A stretch of DNA of 43,712 nt from Streptomyces silaceus (GCF_001419745.1 NZ_LIRJ01000024.1:1-43712), one strand, 5' to 3'; shown: positions 8,325-16,485, counted from the first letter of the stretch. Notes: a model not told the origin generated them from the sequence alone. Made by a program: numbers and translations.

Positions 8325-8966
8325 TCATTCGGCGCCGCGCACCGCGTAGTTGAGGACCTTCTCGCTGAGCAGGTCCTCCATCTCGTCGAGCAGCGCGAGG
8401 GCCTCGCGGGAGACCTCGGCGGGGGCGCGGCGCCTGGTCATCTCCTCGCCGATCCAGGCCACGAGGGTGCTGTGCACCCAGGAGAGCTGGCCGGCGATCA
8501 GGCCGGGCAGCGGGTCGCCCTCGGCGGCGCCGGACTCCTTGGCGAGGGCGGCGGTGAGGCTGTCGAGGGCCTCCTGCTGGATGGCCCAGAGGCGGGAGCG
8601 CAGGGCGTGGGCCTCGGTGATGACCTTCATGAAGTCGGCCCAGCCGGGGAAGAGCCCGACGGTCGGCGAGACGCTCTCCACGTCGGCGCGCAGCTCGCGC
8701 AGGACGGCGTCGGCGGCGGACTCGCCCTCGCGGCGGCCGCGCACGTGACGGGCGAGCCGGTCGACGACGTCGTCGCCCCGGTCGAGGAAGAGGTCCTCCT
8801 TCGCCGGGAAGTAGTTGTAGACCGTGTTGACGGAGACGTCCGCGGCCTCCGCGATCTCCGCGATGGTCACCGCGACGAAGCCGCGCTCCAGGAAGAGCCC
8901 CGTCGCGACGTCCGAGATCCGCTGCTTGGTCTGGCGCTTCTTGCGCTCCCTGAGCCCTTCAGTCAT
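8325..8966 (-). CDS. TetR-family transcriptional regulator
   Basis: A 213-residue regulator. The N-terminal helix-turn-helix spans about residues 15-62 (ISDVATGLFLERGF, then IAEIAEAADVSVNTVYNYFPAKEDLF), a standard TetR DNA-binding domain. The C-terminal ligand-binding half is all helical and Arg/Glu/Ala-rich. The ATG at 8966 gives the usual basic start MTEGLRERKKRQTKQ. It is divergent from the two-gene ABC exporter at 9065. The shared intergenic region holds a perfect 10-bp inverted repeat, so it most likely represses the exporter and itself and responds to an exported compound. That regulatory role is inference from arrangement. Confidence 0.93.
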   Translation of the reverse strand: MTEGLRERKKRQTKQRISDVATGLFLERGFVAVTIAEIAEAADVSVNTVYNYFPAKEDLFLDRGDDVVDRLARHVRGRREGESAADAVLRELRADVESVSPTVGLFPGWADFMKVITEAHALRSRLWAIQQEALDSLTAALAKESGAAEGDPLPGLIAGQLSWVHSTLVAWIGEEMTRRRAPAEVSREALALLDEMEDLLSEKVLNYAVRGAE

Positions 8967-8997
8967 CCGCCCATCGTAGGCGTCGTTGGCCACCCTC

Positions 8998-9039
8998 AAA
9001 TTTTGCACCGCACGAAAACTTGGGGGCATTGCAAAATTT
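8998..9039. promoter_or_regulatory. Inverted-repeat operator between tetR and the ABC exporter
   Basis: AAATTTTGCA (8998-9007) and TGCAAAATTT (9030-9039) are perfect 10-bp complements separated by 22 bp. They sit in the 98-bp gap between divergent genes and are the most AT-rich sequence nearby. The arms lie 32 bp apart, about three helical turns. This would suit two TetR dimers or one widely spaced pair. Confidence 0.7.
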
Positions 9040-9064
9040 CATGGACTCTGTTTTTGTGGTCGCC

Positions 9065-9847
9065 ATGGCAATCATCAGGACCTCCGGGCTCGCCCGGACC
9101 TTCCCGACCAGGAGCGGCCCCGTGGAGGCCGTGCGCGGCATCGACCTGAGCGTCGAGCGCGGCGAGATCCTCGGCTTCCTCGGGCCGAACGGCGCGGGCA
9201 AGACCACCACGCTGCGGATGCTGACCACGCTGCTGGCGCCGACCGGCGGCACCGCCACCGTCGCCGGTCGCGACCTGGCCCGCGACCCGGCCGGGGTGCG
9301 CGCCCGGATCGGGTACGTCGCGCAGTCCGGGGGCGTCGACCTGAGCGTCTCCGTACGCGAGGAGCTCGTCACCCAGGGGCGGCTCTACCGCCTGACGAAG
9401 CCTCGGGCGGTCGCGCGCGCCGAGGAGCTGGCCGGCGAACTCGGCCTCACCGAACTGCTGGAGCGCCCCTGCGCGGCGCTCTCCGGCGGCCAGCGCAGGC
9501 GGCTCGACATCGCCATGGGGCTCACGCACCGGCCCGAGGTGCTCTTCCTCGACGAGCCGACCACGGGGCTCGACCCGGGCAGCCGCGCCGACCTGTGGCG
9601 CCTGGTGCGGCAGCTGCGCGACGAGCACGGCACGACGGTCTTCCTCACCACGCACTACCTCGACGAGGCCGACGCGCTCTCCGACCGGCTGGTCGTCGTC
9701 GACCAGGGCGTCGTCGCCGCCGACGGCACCCCGAGCGCGCTGAAGCTCCGGTACGGCGGCTCGATCGACGCCACCCTCCAGGACACCTTCCTCGCCATCA
9801 CCGGGCGCGACGTCACCCCCAAGGACACGGCGCCCGTCGCCGTCTGA
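9065..9847 (+). CDS. ABC exporter ATP-binding protein (DrrA-like)
   Basis: A 260-residue ATPase subunit. Motifs in order are Walker A GPNGAGKTT, a Q-loop near YVAQSGGVD, signature LSGGQRRRLDIAMGL, Walker B VLFLDEPTTGLDPGS and the H-loop TTHYLDEAD. This set is typical of the DrrA branch of drug and lipid exporters. I chose ATG at 9065 (MAIIRTSGLARTF); ATG at 9041 is in frame but lies against the inverted repeat with no Shine-Dalgarno. Neither start has a good ribosome site, so a leaderless or nearly leaderless message is possible. The gene forms an operon with the permease 18 bp downstream and is probably controlled by the divergent TetR protein. Confidence 0.92.
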   Translation: MAIIRTSGLARTFPTRSGPVEAVRGIDLSVERGEILGFLGPNGAGKTTTLRMLTTLLAPTGGTATVAGRDLARDPAGVRARIGYVAQSGGVDLSVSVREELVTQGRLYRLTKPRAVARAEELAGELGLTELLERPCAALSGGQRRRLDIAMGLTHRPEVLFLDEPTTGLDPGSRADLWRLVRQLRDEHGTTVFLTTHYLDEADALSDRLVVVDQGVVAADGTPSALKLRYGGSIDATLQDTFLAITGRDVTPKDTAPVAV

Positions 9848-9865
9848 GACCCCAGGACCCCCTCG

Positions 9866-10621
9866 ATGCCCGCACTGCTCTCCGACACCGCGCTGATCTT
9901 CGGGCGGTACGCCCGGCAGACGCTGCGCTCCACGTTCCAGATCCTCTTCGGCGTCCTCACTCCCCTGCTCTATCTGCTCTTCTTCGGGCCGCTGCTCACC
10001 GATCTGCCGCTCGCCTCGCGGGGCGACTCCTGGCAGGTCCTCGTGCCGGGCCTGCTGCTCCAACTCGGCCTGTTCGGGGCCACTTTCAGCGGCTTCGCGC
10101 TCATCATCGAGAAGCAGTTCGGCGTGGTGGAGCGGATGCGGGTGACGCCCGTCAGCCGGCTCGCGCTGCTGCTCGGGCGGATCCTGCGCGACGCCGCGCT
10201 CTTCGTCTTCCAGGCGGTGCTGCTGGTGCTCGCCGCGCTCGTCATGGGGCTGCGCGCGCCGCTCGCCGGTGTCCTCATCGGGTTCGCGTTCGTGGCGCTG
10301 CTGACCGCGGGGCTCTCCTCGCTCTCGTACGCGCTCGGGATGAAGGTCGCCGAGCCGCACGAGTTCGGCCCGGCGGTCAACGCCATCAGCATGCCCTCGA
10401 TGCTGCTCTCGGGCCTGATGCTGCCGATGGCGCTCGCGCCCACCTGGCTGGACGTGCTCTCCCACTTCATGCCGTTCCGCTATCTGGTGGACGCGGTGCG
10501 GGCCGGGTACGTGGGCGACTACGCGTCGACGACGATGCTGTACGGCGTCCTGATGGCCCTCGCCTTCGTGCTGCTCGCCGTGACGGTCGGCACACGTGTC
10601 TTCCAGAAGGCCGGGGCGTAA
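9866..10621 (+). CDS. ABC-2 exporter permease (DrrB-like)
   Basis: A 251-residue integral membrane protein with about six spans and the ABC-2 family layout. An amphipathic start (TALIFGRYARQTLRST) precedes the first span. A central loop reads FGVVERMRVTPVSRLALLLGRILRD, which matches the coupling-helix region of DrrB-type permeases. The last conserved block is MPFRYLVDAVRAGYVGDY. It follows its ATPase by 18 bp with AGGA upstream of the ATG. Together they form a drug, lipid or metabolite exporter; the compound is not deducible. The next gene, cobalamin adenosyltransferase, begins 13 bp after its stop and may be cotranscribed despite having no evident link. Confidence 0.9.
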   Translation: MPALLSDTALIFGRYARQTLRSTFQILFGVLTPLLYLLFFGPLLTDLPLASRGDSWQVLVPGLLLQLGLFGATFSGFALIIEKQFGVVERMRVTPVSRLALLLGRILRDAALFVFQAVLLVLAALVMGLRAPLAGVLIGFAFVALLTAGLSSLSYALGMKVAEPHEFGPAVNAISMPSMLLSGLMLPMALAPTWLDVLSHFMPFRYLVDAVRAGYVGDYASTTMLYGVLMALAFVLLAVTVGTRVFQKAGA

Positions 10622-10634
10622 CTACGCTGGCCGC

Positions 10635-11207
10635 ATGGTCAATCTGACGCGCATCTACACCAGGACCGGCGACCAGGGGACGACGGCCCTCGGGGACATG
10701 AGCCGCACCACCAAGACCGATCTGCGGATCGCCGCGTACGCCGACGCCAACGAGGCCAACGCGGCCATCGGGACGGCCATCGCGCTCGGCAACCTCGACG
10801 AAGAGGTCGTGAAGGTCCTCGTACGGGTCCAGAACGACCTCTTCGACGTGGGCGCCGACCTCTCCACGCCCGTCGTCGAGGACCCCGAGTACCCGCCGCT
10901 GCGCGTCGAGCAGGCCTACGTCGACAAGCTGGAGGCCGACTGCGACCGCTTCCTCGAACAGCTGGAGAAGCTGCGCAGCTTCATCCTGCCGGGCGGCACC
11001 CCGGGCGCCGCGCTGCTGCACCAGGCGTGCACGGTGGTGCGCCGCGCCGAGCGCTCGACCTGGGCGGCCTTCGAGGTCCACGGCGACGTCATGAACCCGC
11101 TGACGGCCACCTACCTCAACCGCCTCTCCGACCTCCTGTTCATCCTGGCCCGTGCGGCCAACAAGGAGGTCGGGGACGTGCTGTGGGTCCCGGGCGGCGA
11201 CCGCTAG
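10635..11207 (+). CDS. PduO-type cob(I)alamin adenosyltransferase
   Basis: A 190-residue enzyme that transfers the adenosyl group of ATP to cob(I)alamin, giving adenosylcobalamin for mutases such as methylmalonyl-CoA and isobutyryl-CoA mutase. The N-terminal ATP-binding loop TRTGDQGTTALG (9-20) and the GGTPGAALLHQACTVVRRAER segment with NRLSDLLFILAR are diagnostic of the PduO/MMAB family. ATG at 10635 gives the usual MVNLTRIYTRTGD start. Its ribosome site is weak, so translation may depend on coupling to the permease 13 bp upstream. Its stop codon overlaps that of the convergent membrane gene in a shared CTAG. Confidence 0.95.
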   Translation: MVNLTRIYTRTGDQGTTALGDMSRTTKTDLRIAAYADANEANAAIGTAIALGNLDEEVVKVLVRVQNDLFDVGADLSTPVVEDPEYPPLRVEQAYVDKLEADCDRFLEQLEKLRSFILPGGTPGAALLHQACTVVRRAERSTWAAFEVHGDVMNPLTATYLNRLSDLLFILARAANKEVGDVLWVPGGDR

Positions 11208-11797
11208 AGCCTGGTCAGCGAGTTCGGCCGGTCGTCCTTCCCGTGCTCGGACCTCCCGGACTCGCCCGCCGGGGCCTTCTTCGGGAAGAGCGTGTAGCTG
11301 AGGGCGATCAGACCGTGGATGCCCGCCGCGCGCCAGGCCGTGTACATCCACGACTGCAGGGACGACGTGCGGCTCGGGTCGTCGACGTACCACATGGCGA
11401 TCAGCAGGAGTCCGCTCGCGACGGCCGCCGCCACGACGGTGCCGAGCCAGACCTTGCCCTCGTGCACGGCCCTGGCCCGCCCGTAGCGCGGCGGGCGGGG
11501 CACCGGCGTGCCCTGGAAGCGGTGGGCGGCGTGGCCGTCGAGCCACTTCACGGTGCGGTGGCCGTGGCCCACGGTGAAGCCGATGTACACGGCGGCGAGG
11601 CCGTGCTTCCAGCTCGGGTCGGCGCCGTTCTTCAGGTCGACCGCGGTCACCACCAGGAGCAGGACCTCCAGGAGCGGCTCGCACAGCAGGATGGCCGCGC
11701 CCAGGCGCGGCATCCGCAGCAGATAGCGCACGGCGAGCCCGGCGGCCAGCAGGACCCAGAAGCCCACCTCGCAGATGACGATCAGTGCGACGATCAC
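11204..11797 (-). CDS. Uncharacterised integral membrane protein
   Basis: A 197-residue protein of unknown role with about four or five membrane spans: near residues 1-22, 30-50, 58-75 (an amphipathic stretch with SWKHGLAAVYIGFTVGHGHRTVKWLDG), 120-142 and 155-175. The C-terminus is polar and charged. GTG at 11797 is preferred because GAGGAG lies six bases upstream, whereas the in-frame ATG 39 bases earlier has no such site. Histidines cluster in the central loop (GHGHRTVKWLDGHAAHRF), which could bind metal, though this is speculation. Its stop overlaps that of the convergent adenosyltransferase gene by four bases. Confidence 0.75.
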   Translation of the reverse strand: MIVALIVICEVGFWVLLAAGLAVRYLLRMPRLGAAILLCEPLLEVLLLVVTAVDLKNGADPSWKHGLAAVYIGFTVGHGHRTVKWLDGHAAHRFQGTPVPRPPRYGRARAVHEGKVWLGTVVAAAVASGLLLIAMWYVDDPSRTSSLQSWMYTAWRAAGIHGLIALSYTLFPKKAPAGESGRSEHGKDDRPNSLTRL

Positions 11798-11894
11798 GGC
11801 TCGCTCCTCGGGTTCGTTCTCTCGATCACCCTTCAAGGCTCCCGTCGCGCCGGCCGCGAAGCGTCGTCGTCAGTGACGAAGTGGGGCTGCATCC

Positions 11895-11944
11895 TTCGAT
11901 GTAGCCGGAGCCGTGCCACGGCCGCGGTAGGCAGTTCGATGTAG
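11895..11944 (+). promoter_or_regulatory. Direct repeats upstream of the sensor kinase gene
   Basis: TTCGATGTAG occurs exactly twice, at 11895-11904 and 11935-11944, 40 bp apart and in the same orientation, in the 214-bp region before the kinase gene. Such spacing fits a regulator binding on one face of the helix, possibly autoregulation by the response regulator. A nested GC-rich inverted repeat (11954-11991) lies between the repeats and the start codon and may fold in the leader. Confidence 0.35.
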
Positions 11945-12011
11945 TCGCCAAGGGCCGGGGTCCTCCCCCAGGACCAGGCCTTCGCCCCGGCGGACCGTGT
12001 TGGATGGGGGC

Positions 12012-13214
12012 ATGGCCGTGTCCCTGCCCCGCCCGCACCGCGTCGACGTCTCCATCGCCGCGCTCAGTCTGGTCTGCGGGGTCGTGCTGTGGTCGCTCGG
12101 GCTGCACACCTCGCCGGGCCGCATGCTGGACGGCACCTGGGCGCTGATCCCACTGGCCGTCCTGGCCTGTCTGGAGCTGGTCCGCAGGACGGCGCCCCAG
12201 ACCGCGCTGGCCCTCGGCACCCTCGCGATGGTCGCCGACCAGTTCACCGAGGGCAATCTCGCGTCGCTCATGATGTTCACGGACATCGTGTACGCGGCCG
12301 TCGTGTACGGCACCCCGGCCGCCGCCCGGCGGATCCCGCTGACCACCGGCCTGGTGACGGTGGCCGTCACCATCGGCTTCCTGGCCTGGTTCCAGAAGCC
12401 GGAGGCCATCCTCATCGGCGTCCTCACCGGCGTGGTCTCCTTCGGCCCCGCCACCACGGGCGTCCTCGTGCGCAACCACCGCGAGGCCACCGAGGCCGCC
12501 AAGCTGCGGGCCGAGCAGACCGCGCTGCTCGCCGAGATGGACCGCGTCCAGGCCGTCACCGCCGAGCGCGCCCGGATGGCCCGCGAGCTGCACGACATGG
12601 TCGCCAACCACCTCTCGGCGATCGCCATCCACTCCACGGCCGCGCTGTCCCTGGACAACCCCGAGACCAGCAAGGACGCGCTCGCCGTCATCCGCGAGAA
12701 CAGCGTCGAGGGGCTGGCCGAGATGCGCCGCCTCATCGGCATCCTGCGCTCCGACAGCGGCGACCTGGAGCCGGCCGCCGCACCCACCCTCGACGGCCTC
12801 GGCGCGCTCGTCGCGGGCGCCCGCACCAACGGCCTGGACGTGGCCCTGGACGACGCCCGTGCCCCGGAGGGCCCGAAGCTGCCCGCGCCCGTCGAGCTGG
12901 CCGCGTACCGCATCGTCCAGGAGTCCCTGACGAACGCGCTGAAGCACGCCGCGCCCGGCCTCGTCACCGTGTCCCTGGCCCAGGAGCCCCGCGCCCTGAC
13001 GATCCGCGTGACCAGTCCGTACGGAGATCCGTCGGGGCCCCGCGCCCCCGGCTCGGGCGCCGGCGTCGTCGGCATGCGCGAGCGCACCGAACTGCTCGGC
13101 GGCACCTTCGAGGCGGGCCCCGAGACCAGCGCCGACACCGACCACGACGGCAAGGTGTGGAGCGTCTTCGCGACCCTGCCCGTCGACCCCGCAGACGAAG
13201 GAGCCAAGGAATGA
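12012..13214 (+). CDS. chiS: NarL-type sensor histidine kinase, probable ChiS
   Basis: A 400-residue sensor kinase. About five membrane spans occupy residues 12-155 with little extracytoplasmic sequence, so it probably senses through the membrane part. A coiled segment leads to the phospho-acceptor box ARMARELHDMVANHLSAI (His194), typical of the HisKA_3 family. The HATPase region holds ELAAYRIVQESLTNALKHA and a G-rich GAGVVGMRERTELLGGTFEAG. The first ATG of the MAVSLPRP frame was used; GTG at 11997 is an alternative. Its stop overlaps the response-regulator ATG (ATGA). Position before a GH18 chitinase matches the Streptomyces ChiS-ChiR pair that controls chitinase genes, and the name rests on that synteny. 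Confidence 0.85.
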   Translation: MAVSLPRPHRVDVSIAALSLVCGVVLWSLGLHTSPGRMLDGTWALIPLAVLACLELVRRTAPQTALALGTLAMVADQFTEGNLASLMMFTDIVYAAVVYGTPAAARRIPLTTGLVTVAVTIGFLAWFQKPEAILIGVLTGVVSFGPATTGVLVRNHREATEAAKLRAEQTALLAEMDRVQAVTAERARMARELHDMVANHLSAIAIHSTAALSLDNPETSKDALAVIRENSVEGLAEMRRLIGILRSDSGDLEPAAAPTLDGLGALVAGARTNGLDVALDDARAPEGPKLPAPVELAAYRIVQESLTNALKHAAPGLVTVSLAQEPRALTIRVTSPYGDPSGPRAPGSGAGVVGMRERTELLGGTFEAGPETSADTDHDGKVWSVFATLPVDPADEGAKE

Positions 13215-13861
13215 TCCGGGTGCTTGTCGCCGAAGACCAGTCAGCCGTGCGCGCGGGACTCGTGCTGATCCTGCGGAGCGCGTCCGACATCGAGGTCGTC
13301 GGCGAGGCGTCGGACGGCGAGCAGGCCGTCGCACTCGCCCGCGAGCTCCGCCCCGACCTGGTCCTGATGGACATTCAGATGCCGCGTCTGGACGGGGTGT
13401 CGGCAACGCGCCAGGTCGTCTCCGAGGGTCTTGCGGACGTCCTCGTCCTGACCACCTTCGACCTCGACGAGTACGTCTTCGGGGCGCTGCGGGCGGGCGC
13501 GTCCGGGTTCCTCCTGAAGAACACCGAGGCCAAGGACCTCATCGAGGGCGTCCGCACGGTCGCGCGCGGCGAGGGCCTGATCGCCCCGGCCGTGACCCGC
13601 CGCCTGATCGCCGAGTTCGCCGCACCCGCACAGGTCGTACGCAGGGAGAACGCGCCCGACCCGGCCGTCGTCGAGAGCCTCACGCGGCGCGAGCGCGAGG
13701 TCCTGTCCTGCATCGGCGAGGGCCTGTCGAACGCGGAGATCGCGGCCCGCCTGTCCATGGCGGAGGCGACGGTGAAGACGCACGTGAGCCGGATGCTGGG
13801 CAAGCTTGAGCTGCGCAGCCGGGTCCAAGCCGCCGTGCTCGCGCAGGAGTTGGGCATCTGA
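13211..13861 (+). CDS. chiR: NarL-type response regulator, probable ChiR
   Basis: A 216-residue response regulator. The receiver domain (1-~120) has the acidic pair EDQ (8-10), phospho-acceptor Asp54 in LVLMDIQMP, Thr in VLTTF and Lys in FLLKN. The LuxR-type helix-turn-helix follows at about 150-212 (LTRREREVLSCIGEGLSNAEIAARLSMAEATVKTHVSRML). It is translationally coupled to the kinase by an ATGA overlap. The chitinase promoter with paired direct repeats begins 30 bp after its stop. In S. coelicolor and S. thermoviolaceus, ChiR activates the adjacent chitinase gene in response to chitin; I infer the same here. Confidence 0.87.
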   Translation: MIRVLVAEDQSAVRAGLVLILRSASDIEVVGEASDGEQAVALARELRPDLVLMDIQMPRLDGVSATRQVVSEGLADVLVLTTFDLDEYVFGALRAGASGFLLKNTEAKDLIEGVRTVARGEGLIAPAVTRRLIAEFAAPAQVVRRENAPDPAVVESLTRREREVLSCIGEGLSNAEIAARLSMAEATVKTHVSRMLGKLELRSRVQAAVLAQELGI

Positions 13862-13890
13862 GGGGCGCCAGAGGGGCACAATTCGGCCAT

Positions 13891-13932
13891 TGGTTCAGAC
13901 CTCTTGACCGATGGTCCAGACCTTTCTATTCT
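13891..13932 (+). promoter_or_regulatory. Chitinase promoter with paired 12-bp direct repeats
   Basis: TGGTTCAGACCT (13891-13902) and TGGTCCAGACCT (13912-13923) are direct repeats whose starts lie 21 bp apart, two helical turns. They flank a -35 box TTGACC (13904-13909), with a 17-bp spacer to a -10 box TATTCT (13927-13932). Such repeats are known at Streptomyces chitinase promoters for induction and glucose repression. Their TGGTC-N2-GACC core also resembles the DasR-responsive element. Confidence 0.85.
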
Positions 13933-14029
13933 CGCCGCACTGCGGTGAGCACTCCCCCACGTGTCCACGTGCTCACGGGCGGCGCAGGGTCCCACCCCTA
14001 ACCCCCGGAACTCACCCGAGGAGCACCTC

Positions 14030-15898
14030 GTGCGCTTCACGAAGAGCAAGGCACGTTCGAGAATCGGATTCAGGCACAGAGCCGTGGCGGGAGTCACCAC
14101 CCTGCTGCTCCCGCTCGCCACCCTGGTCGCCCTCGGCGGCGCCGCGCAGGCGGCCCCCGAAGCGGCCCCGGAGGCCACCGCCACGTACGCCAAGACCCAG
14201 GACTGGGGCAACGGCTTCGAGGGCAAGTGGACCATCAAGAACACCGGCACCACCACGCTCAGCTCCTGGAACGTCCAGTGGGACTTCCCCGCCGACACCA
14301 AGGTGACCTCCGCCTGGGACGCCACCGTCACCAACTCCGGCACCCGCTGGACCGCCAAGAACCTCGGCTGGAACGGGACGCTCGCCCCCGGCGCCTCGGT
14401 CTCCTTCGGCTTCAACGGCACCGGCCCCGGCGCCCCCTCCAAGTGCACCCTGAACGGCGGCAGCTGCGACGGCGGCAGCGTCCCCGGCGACAACCCGCCG
14501 AGCGCCCCCGGCACCCCGGTCGCCTCCGAGATCACCAAGACGTCGGTGAAGCTCGACTGGAAGGCCGCCACCGACGACAAGGGCGTCAAGAACTACGACG
14601 TGCTGCGCGACGGCGCGAAGGTCGCCACGGTCACCGGCACCACGTACGCCGACTCCGGCCTCACCGCCGGCACCGACTACTCGTACACGGTCCAGGCCCG
14701 CGACACCGCCGACCAGACGGGACCCGCCAGCGGCGCCGTCAAGGTCCGCACCGAGGGCGGCACCGACCCGGGCCCCGGCCCCGGCGACAAGGTCAAGCTC
14801 GGCTACTTCACGGAGTGGGGCGTCTACCAGCGCAACTACCACGCGAAGAACATCGCGACCTCCGGCTCGGCCGACAAGATCACGCACATCAACTACAGCT
14901 TCGGCAACGTCCAGGGCGGCAAGTGCACCATGGGCGACGCCTACGCGGCGACCGACAAGGCCTACACCGCCGACCAGTCCGTCGACGGCGTCGCCGACAC
15001 CTGGGACCAGCCCCTGCGCGGCAACTTCAACCAGCTGCGCAAGCTCAAGGCCAAGTACCCCAACATCAAGATCCTCTGGTCCTTCGGCGGCTGGACCTGG
15101 TCCGGCGGCTTCACGGACGCCATGAAGAACCCGGCGGCCTTCGCCAAGTCCTGTCACGACCTGGTCGAGGACCCGCGCTGGGCCGACGTCTTCGACGGCA
15201 TCGACCTGGACTGGGAGTACCCCAACGCCTGCGGTCTGTCCTGTGACACCTCGGGCCCGGCCGTCTTCAAGAACATGATGCAGGCGTTCCGCACCGAGTT
15301 CGGCGCCAAGAGCCTGGTGACGGCGGCCATCACCGCCGACGCCTCCAACGGCGGCAAGATCGACTCGGCCGACTACGGCGGCGCCTCGCAGTACGCCGAC
15401 TGGTACAACGTCATGACGTACGACTTCTTCGGCGCCTGGGCGGCCAAGGGCCCGACGGCCCCGCACTCCCCGCTCACGTCCTACCCGGGCATCCCGCAGG
15501 ACGGCTTCAACTCCGCCGACGCCATCGCCAAGCTGAAGGCCAAGGGCGTGCCCTCGGCCAAGCTCCTGCTCGGCATCGGCTTCTACGGCCGCGGCTGGAC
15601 CGGCGTCACCCAGAAGGAGCCGGGCGGCACGGCGACGGGCGCGGCGCCCGGCACCTACGAGGCGGGCATCGAGGACTACAAGGTCCTCAAGAACTCCTGC
15701 CCGTCGAACGGCACGGTCGCCGGCACGGCCTACGCCCACTGCGGCACGAACTGGTGGTCCTACGACACTCCGGCCACCGTCCGCGCCAAGATGACCTGGG
15801 CCAAGAACCAGGGCCTCGGCGGCGCGTTCTTCTGGGAGTTCAGTGGTGACACGGCCAACGGTGAGTTGGTGAGCGCCATCAACGACGGGCTGAAGTAG
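14030..15898 (+). CDS. chiC: Secreted family 18 chitinase with CBM2 and FnIII domains
   Basis: A 622-residue exo-enzyme that hydrolyses chitin. A signal peptide with an Arg/Lys-rich start and hydrophobic core ends near AAQA-AP (41/42). A CBM2-type binding module covers ~48-146, with conserved tryptophans in WGNGFEGKWTIKN, SSWNVQWDFP and RWTAKNLGWNGTL and a closing Cys pair (139 and 146). A fibronectin III module spans ~156-242, and a Pro/Gly linker leads to the GH18 catalytic domain (~255-622). The catalytic motif is DGIDLDWEY with proton donor Glu396. GTG at 14030 has GAGGAG just upstream and starts the signal peptide directly. Architecture and length match ChiC-type chitinases, and the two-component genes and promoter repeats upstream agree. 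A strong terminator follows. Confidence 0.95.
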   Translation: MRFTKSKARSRIGFRHRAVAGVTTLLLPLATLVALGGAAQAAPEAAPEATATYAKTQDWGNGFEGKWTIKNTGTTTLSSWNVQWDFPADTKVTSAWDATVTNSGTRWTAKNLGWNGTLAPGASVSFGFNGTGPGAPSKCTLNGGSCDGGSVPGDNPPSAPGTPVASEITKTSVKLDWKAATDDKGVKNYDVLRDGAKVATVTGTTYADSGLTAGTDYSYTVQARDTADQTGPASGAVKVRTEGGTDPGPGPGDKVKLGYFTEWGVYQRNYHAKNIATSGSADKITHINYSFGNVQGGKCTMGDAYAATDKAYTADQSVDGVADTWDQPLRGNFNQLRKLKAKYPNIKILWSFGGWTWSGGFTDAMKNPAAFAKSCHDLVEDPRWADVFDGIDLDWEYPNACGLSCDTSGPAVFKNMMQAFRTEFGAKSLVTAAITADASNGGKIDSADYGGASQYADWYNVMTYDFFGAWAAKGPTAPHSPLTSYPGIPQDGFNSADAIAKLKAKGVPSAKLLLGIGFYGRGWTGVTQKEPGGTATGAAPGTYEAGIEDYKVLKNSCPSNGTVAGTAYAHCGTNWWSYDTPATVRAKMTWAKNQGLGGAFFWEFSGDTANGELVSAINDGLK

Positions 15899-15919
15899 CC
15901 CGGACAGCACCCCCCGAAC

Positions 15920-15962
15920 GAAGCCGGGGGAGACAGGATCGCCCCCTGTCTCCCCCGGCTTC
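15920..15962. terminator. Intrinsic terminator after the chitinase gene
   Basis: A perfect 18-bp stem (GAAGCCGGGGGAGACAGG with its complement) closes a seven-base loop and is followed by TTC on the plus strand. It sits between convergent stop codons at 15898 and 15980 and may serve both genes. Confidence 0.88.
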
Positions 15963-15979
15963 TTCATGCCGTACGGCGA

Positions 15980-16429
15980 CTACGCCACGTTCACCCGTTG
16001 CCCCGGAGGCGCCGCCTCCAGCCAGGCCAGGAAGCCCGTGAGCGCGTCCTCGCTCATCGCCAGTTCGAGGCGGACGCCCCGGTGTAGACAGCCGAGGACG
16101 ATGGCGTCGGAGAGCAGGGCCAGCTCCTCCTCGCCGTCGGGTGCGCGGCGGTCGACGACCTCGATGGCCGAACGCTCGAGAACCCGGCGCGGCCGGGGAG
16201 CGTACGAGAAGACACGGAACCACTCGATCCGGTCACCGTTGTAGCGGGCGACGCCGTAGCCCCAGCCCTTGCCGGAGGTGTCGCCCTTCTCCGGGGCGTT
16301 CCAGCGCAGGCTGCAGTCGAACGTGCCCCCGGACCGCTGGATCAGCCGGCGTCGCAGCCCGAAGACGAAGAGTCCCACCAACACCAGCGCGATCACAGCA
16401 AGTCCGCACACGAGCAGAGTGAGGATCAT
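15980..16429 (-). CDS. DUF2550-type membrane-anchored protein
   Basis: A 149-residue protein. One N-terminal membrane span (LVCGLAVIALVLVGLFVFGLRRR, ~5-28) is followed by a basic stop-transfer and a soluble domain of ~115 residues. Conserved-looking segments are TFDCSLRW, GWGYGVARYNGDRIEWFRVFSYAPRPRRVLERS, and the C-terminal LELAMSEDALTGFLAWLEAAPPGQ. The short protein found next to atpC in many actinobacteria is annotated DUF2550, and this one fits in position, length and layout. ATG at 16429 was chosen because GGAGG lies nine bases upstream; a GTG two codons earlier is too close. It follows the atp operon on the same strand but behind a hairpin, so it may be transcribed separately. Function is unknown. 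Confidence 0.8.
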   Translation of the reverse strand: MILTLLVCGLAVIALVLVGLFVFGLRRRLIQRSGGTFDCSLRWNAPEKGDTSGKGWGYGVARYNGDRIEWFRVFSYAPRPRRVLERSAIEVVDRRAPDGEEELALLSDAIVLGCLHRGVRLELAMSEDALTGFLAWLEAAPPGQRVNVA

Positions 16430-16485
16430 CGGCACCGACCTCCTCGCCTCTTCGAAAACGGACCACTACATTGCACCCGCATTGC

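Noticed and set aside
14012..15967. A 651-codon minus-strand frame across the chitinase gene
   Set aside because: Shadow frame; the plus strand encodes a full signal peptide, CBM2, FnIII and GH18 series.
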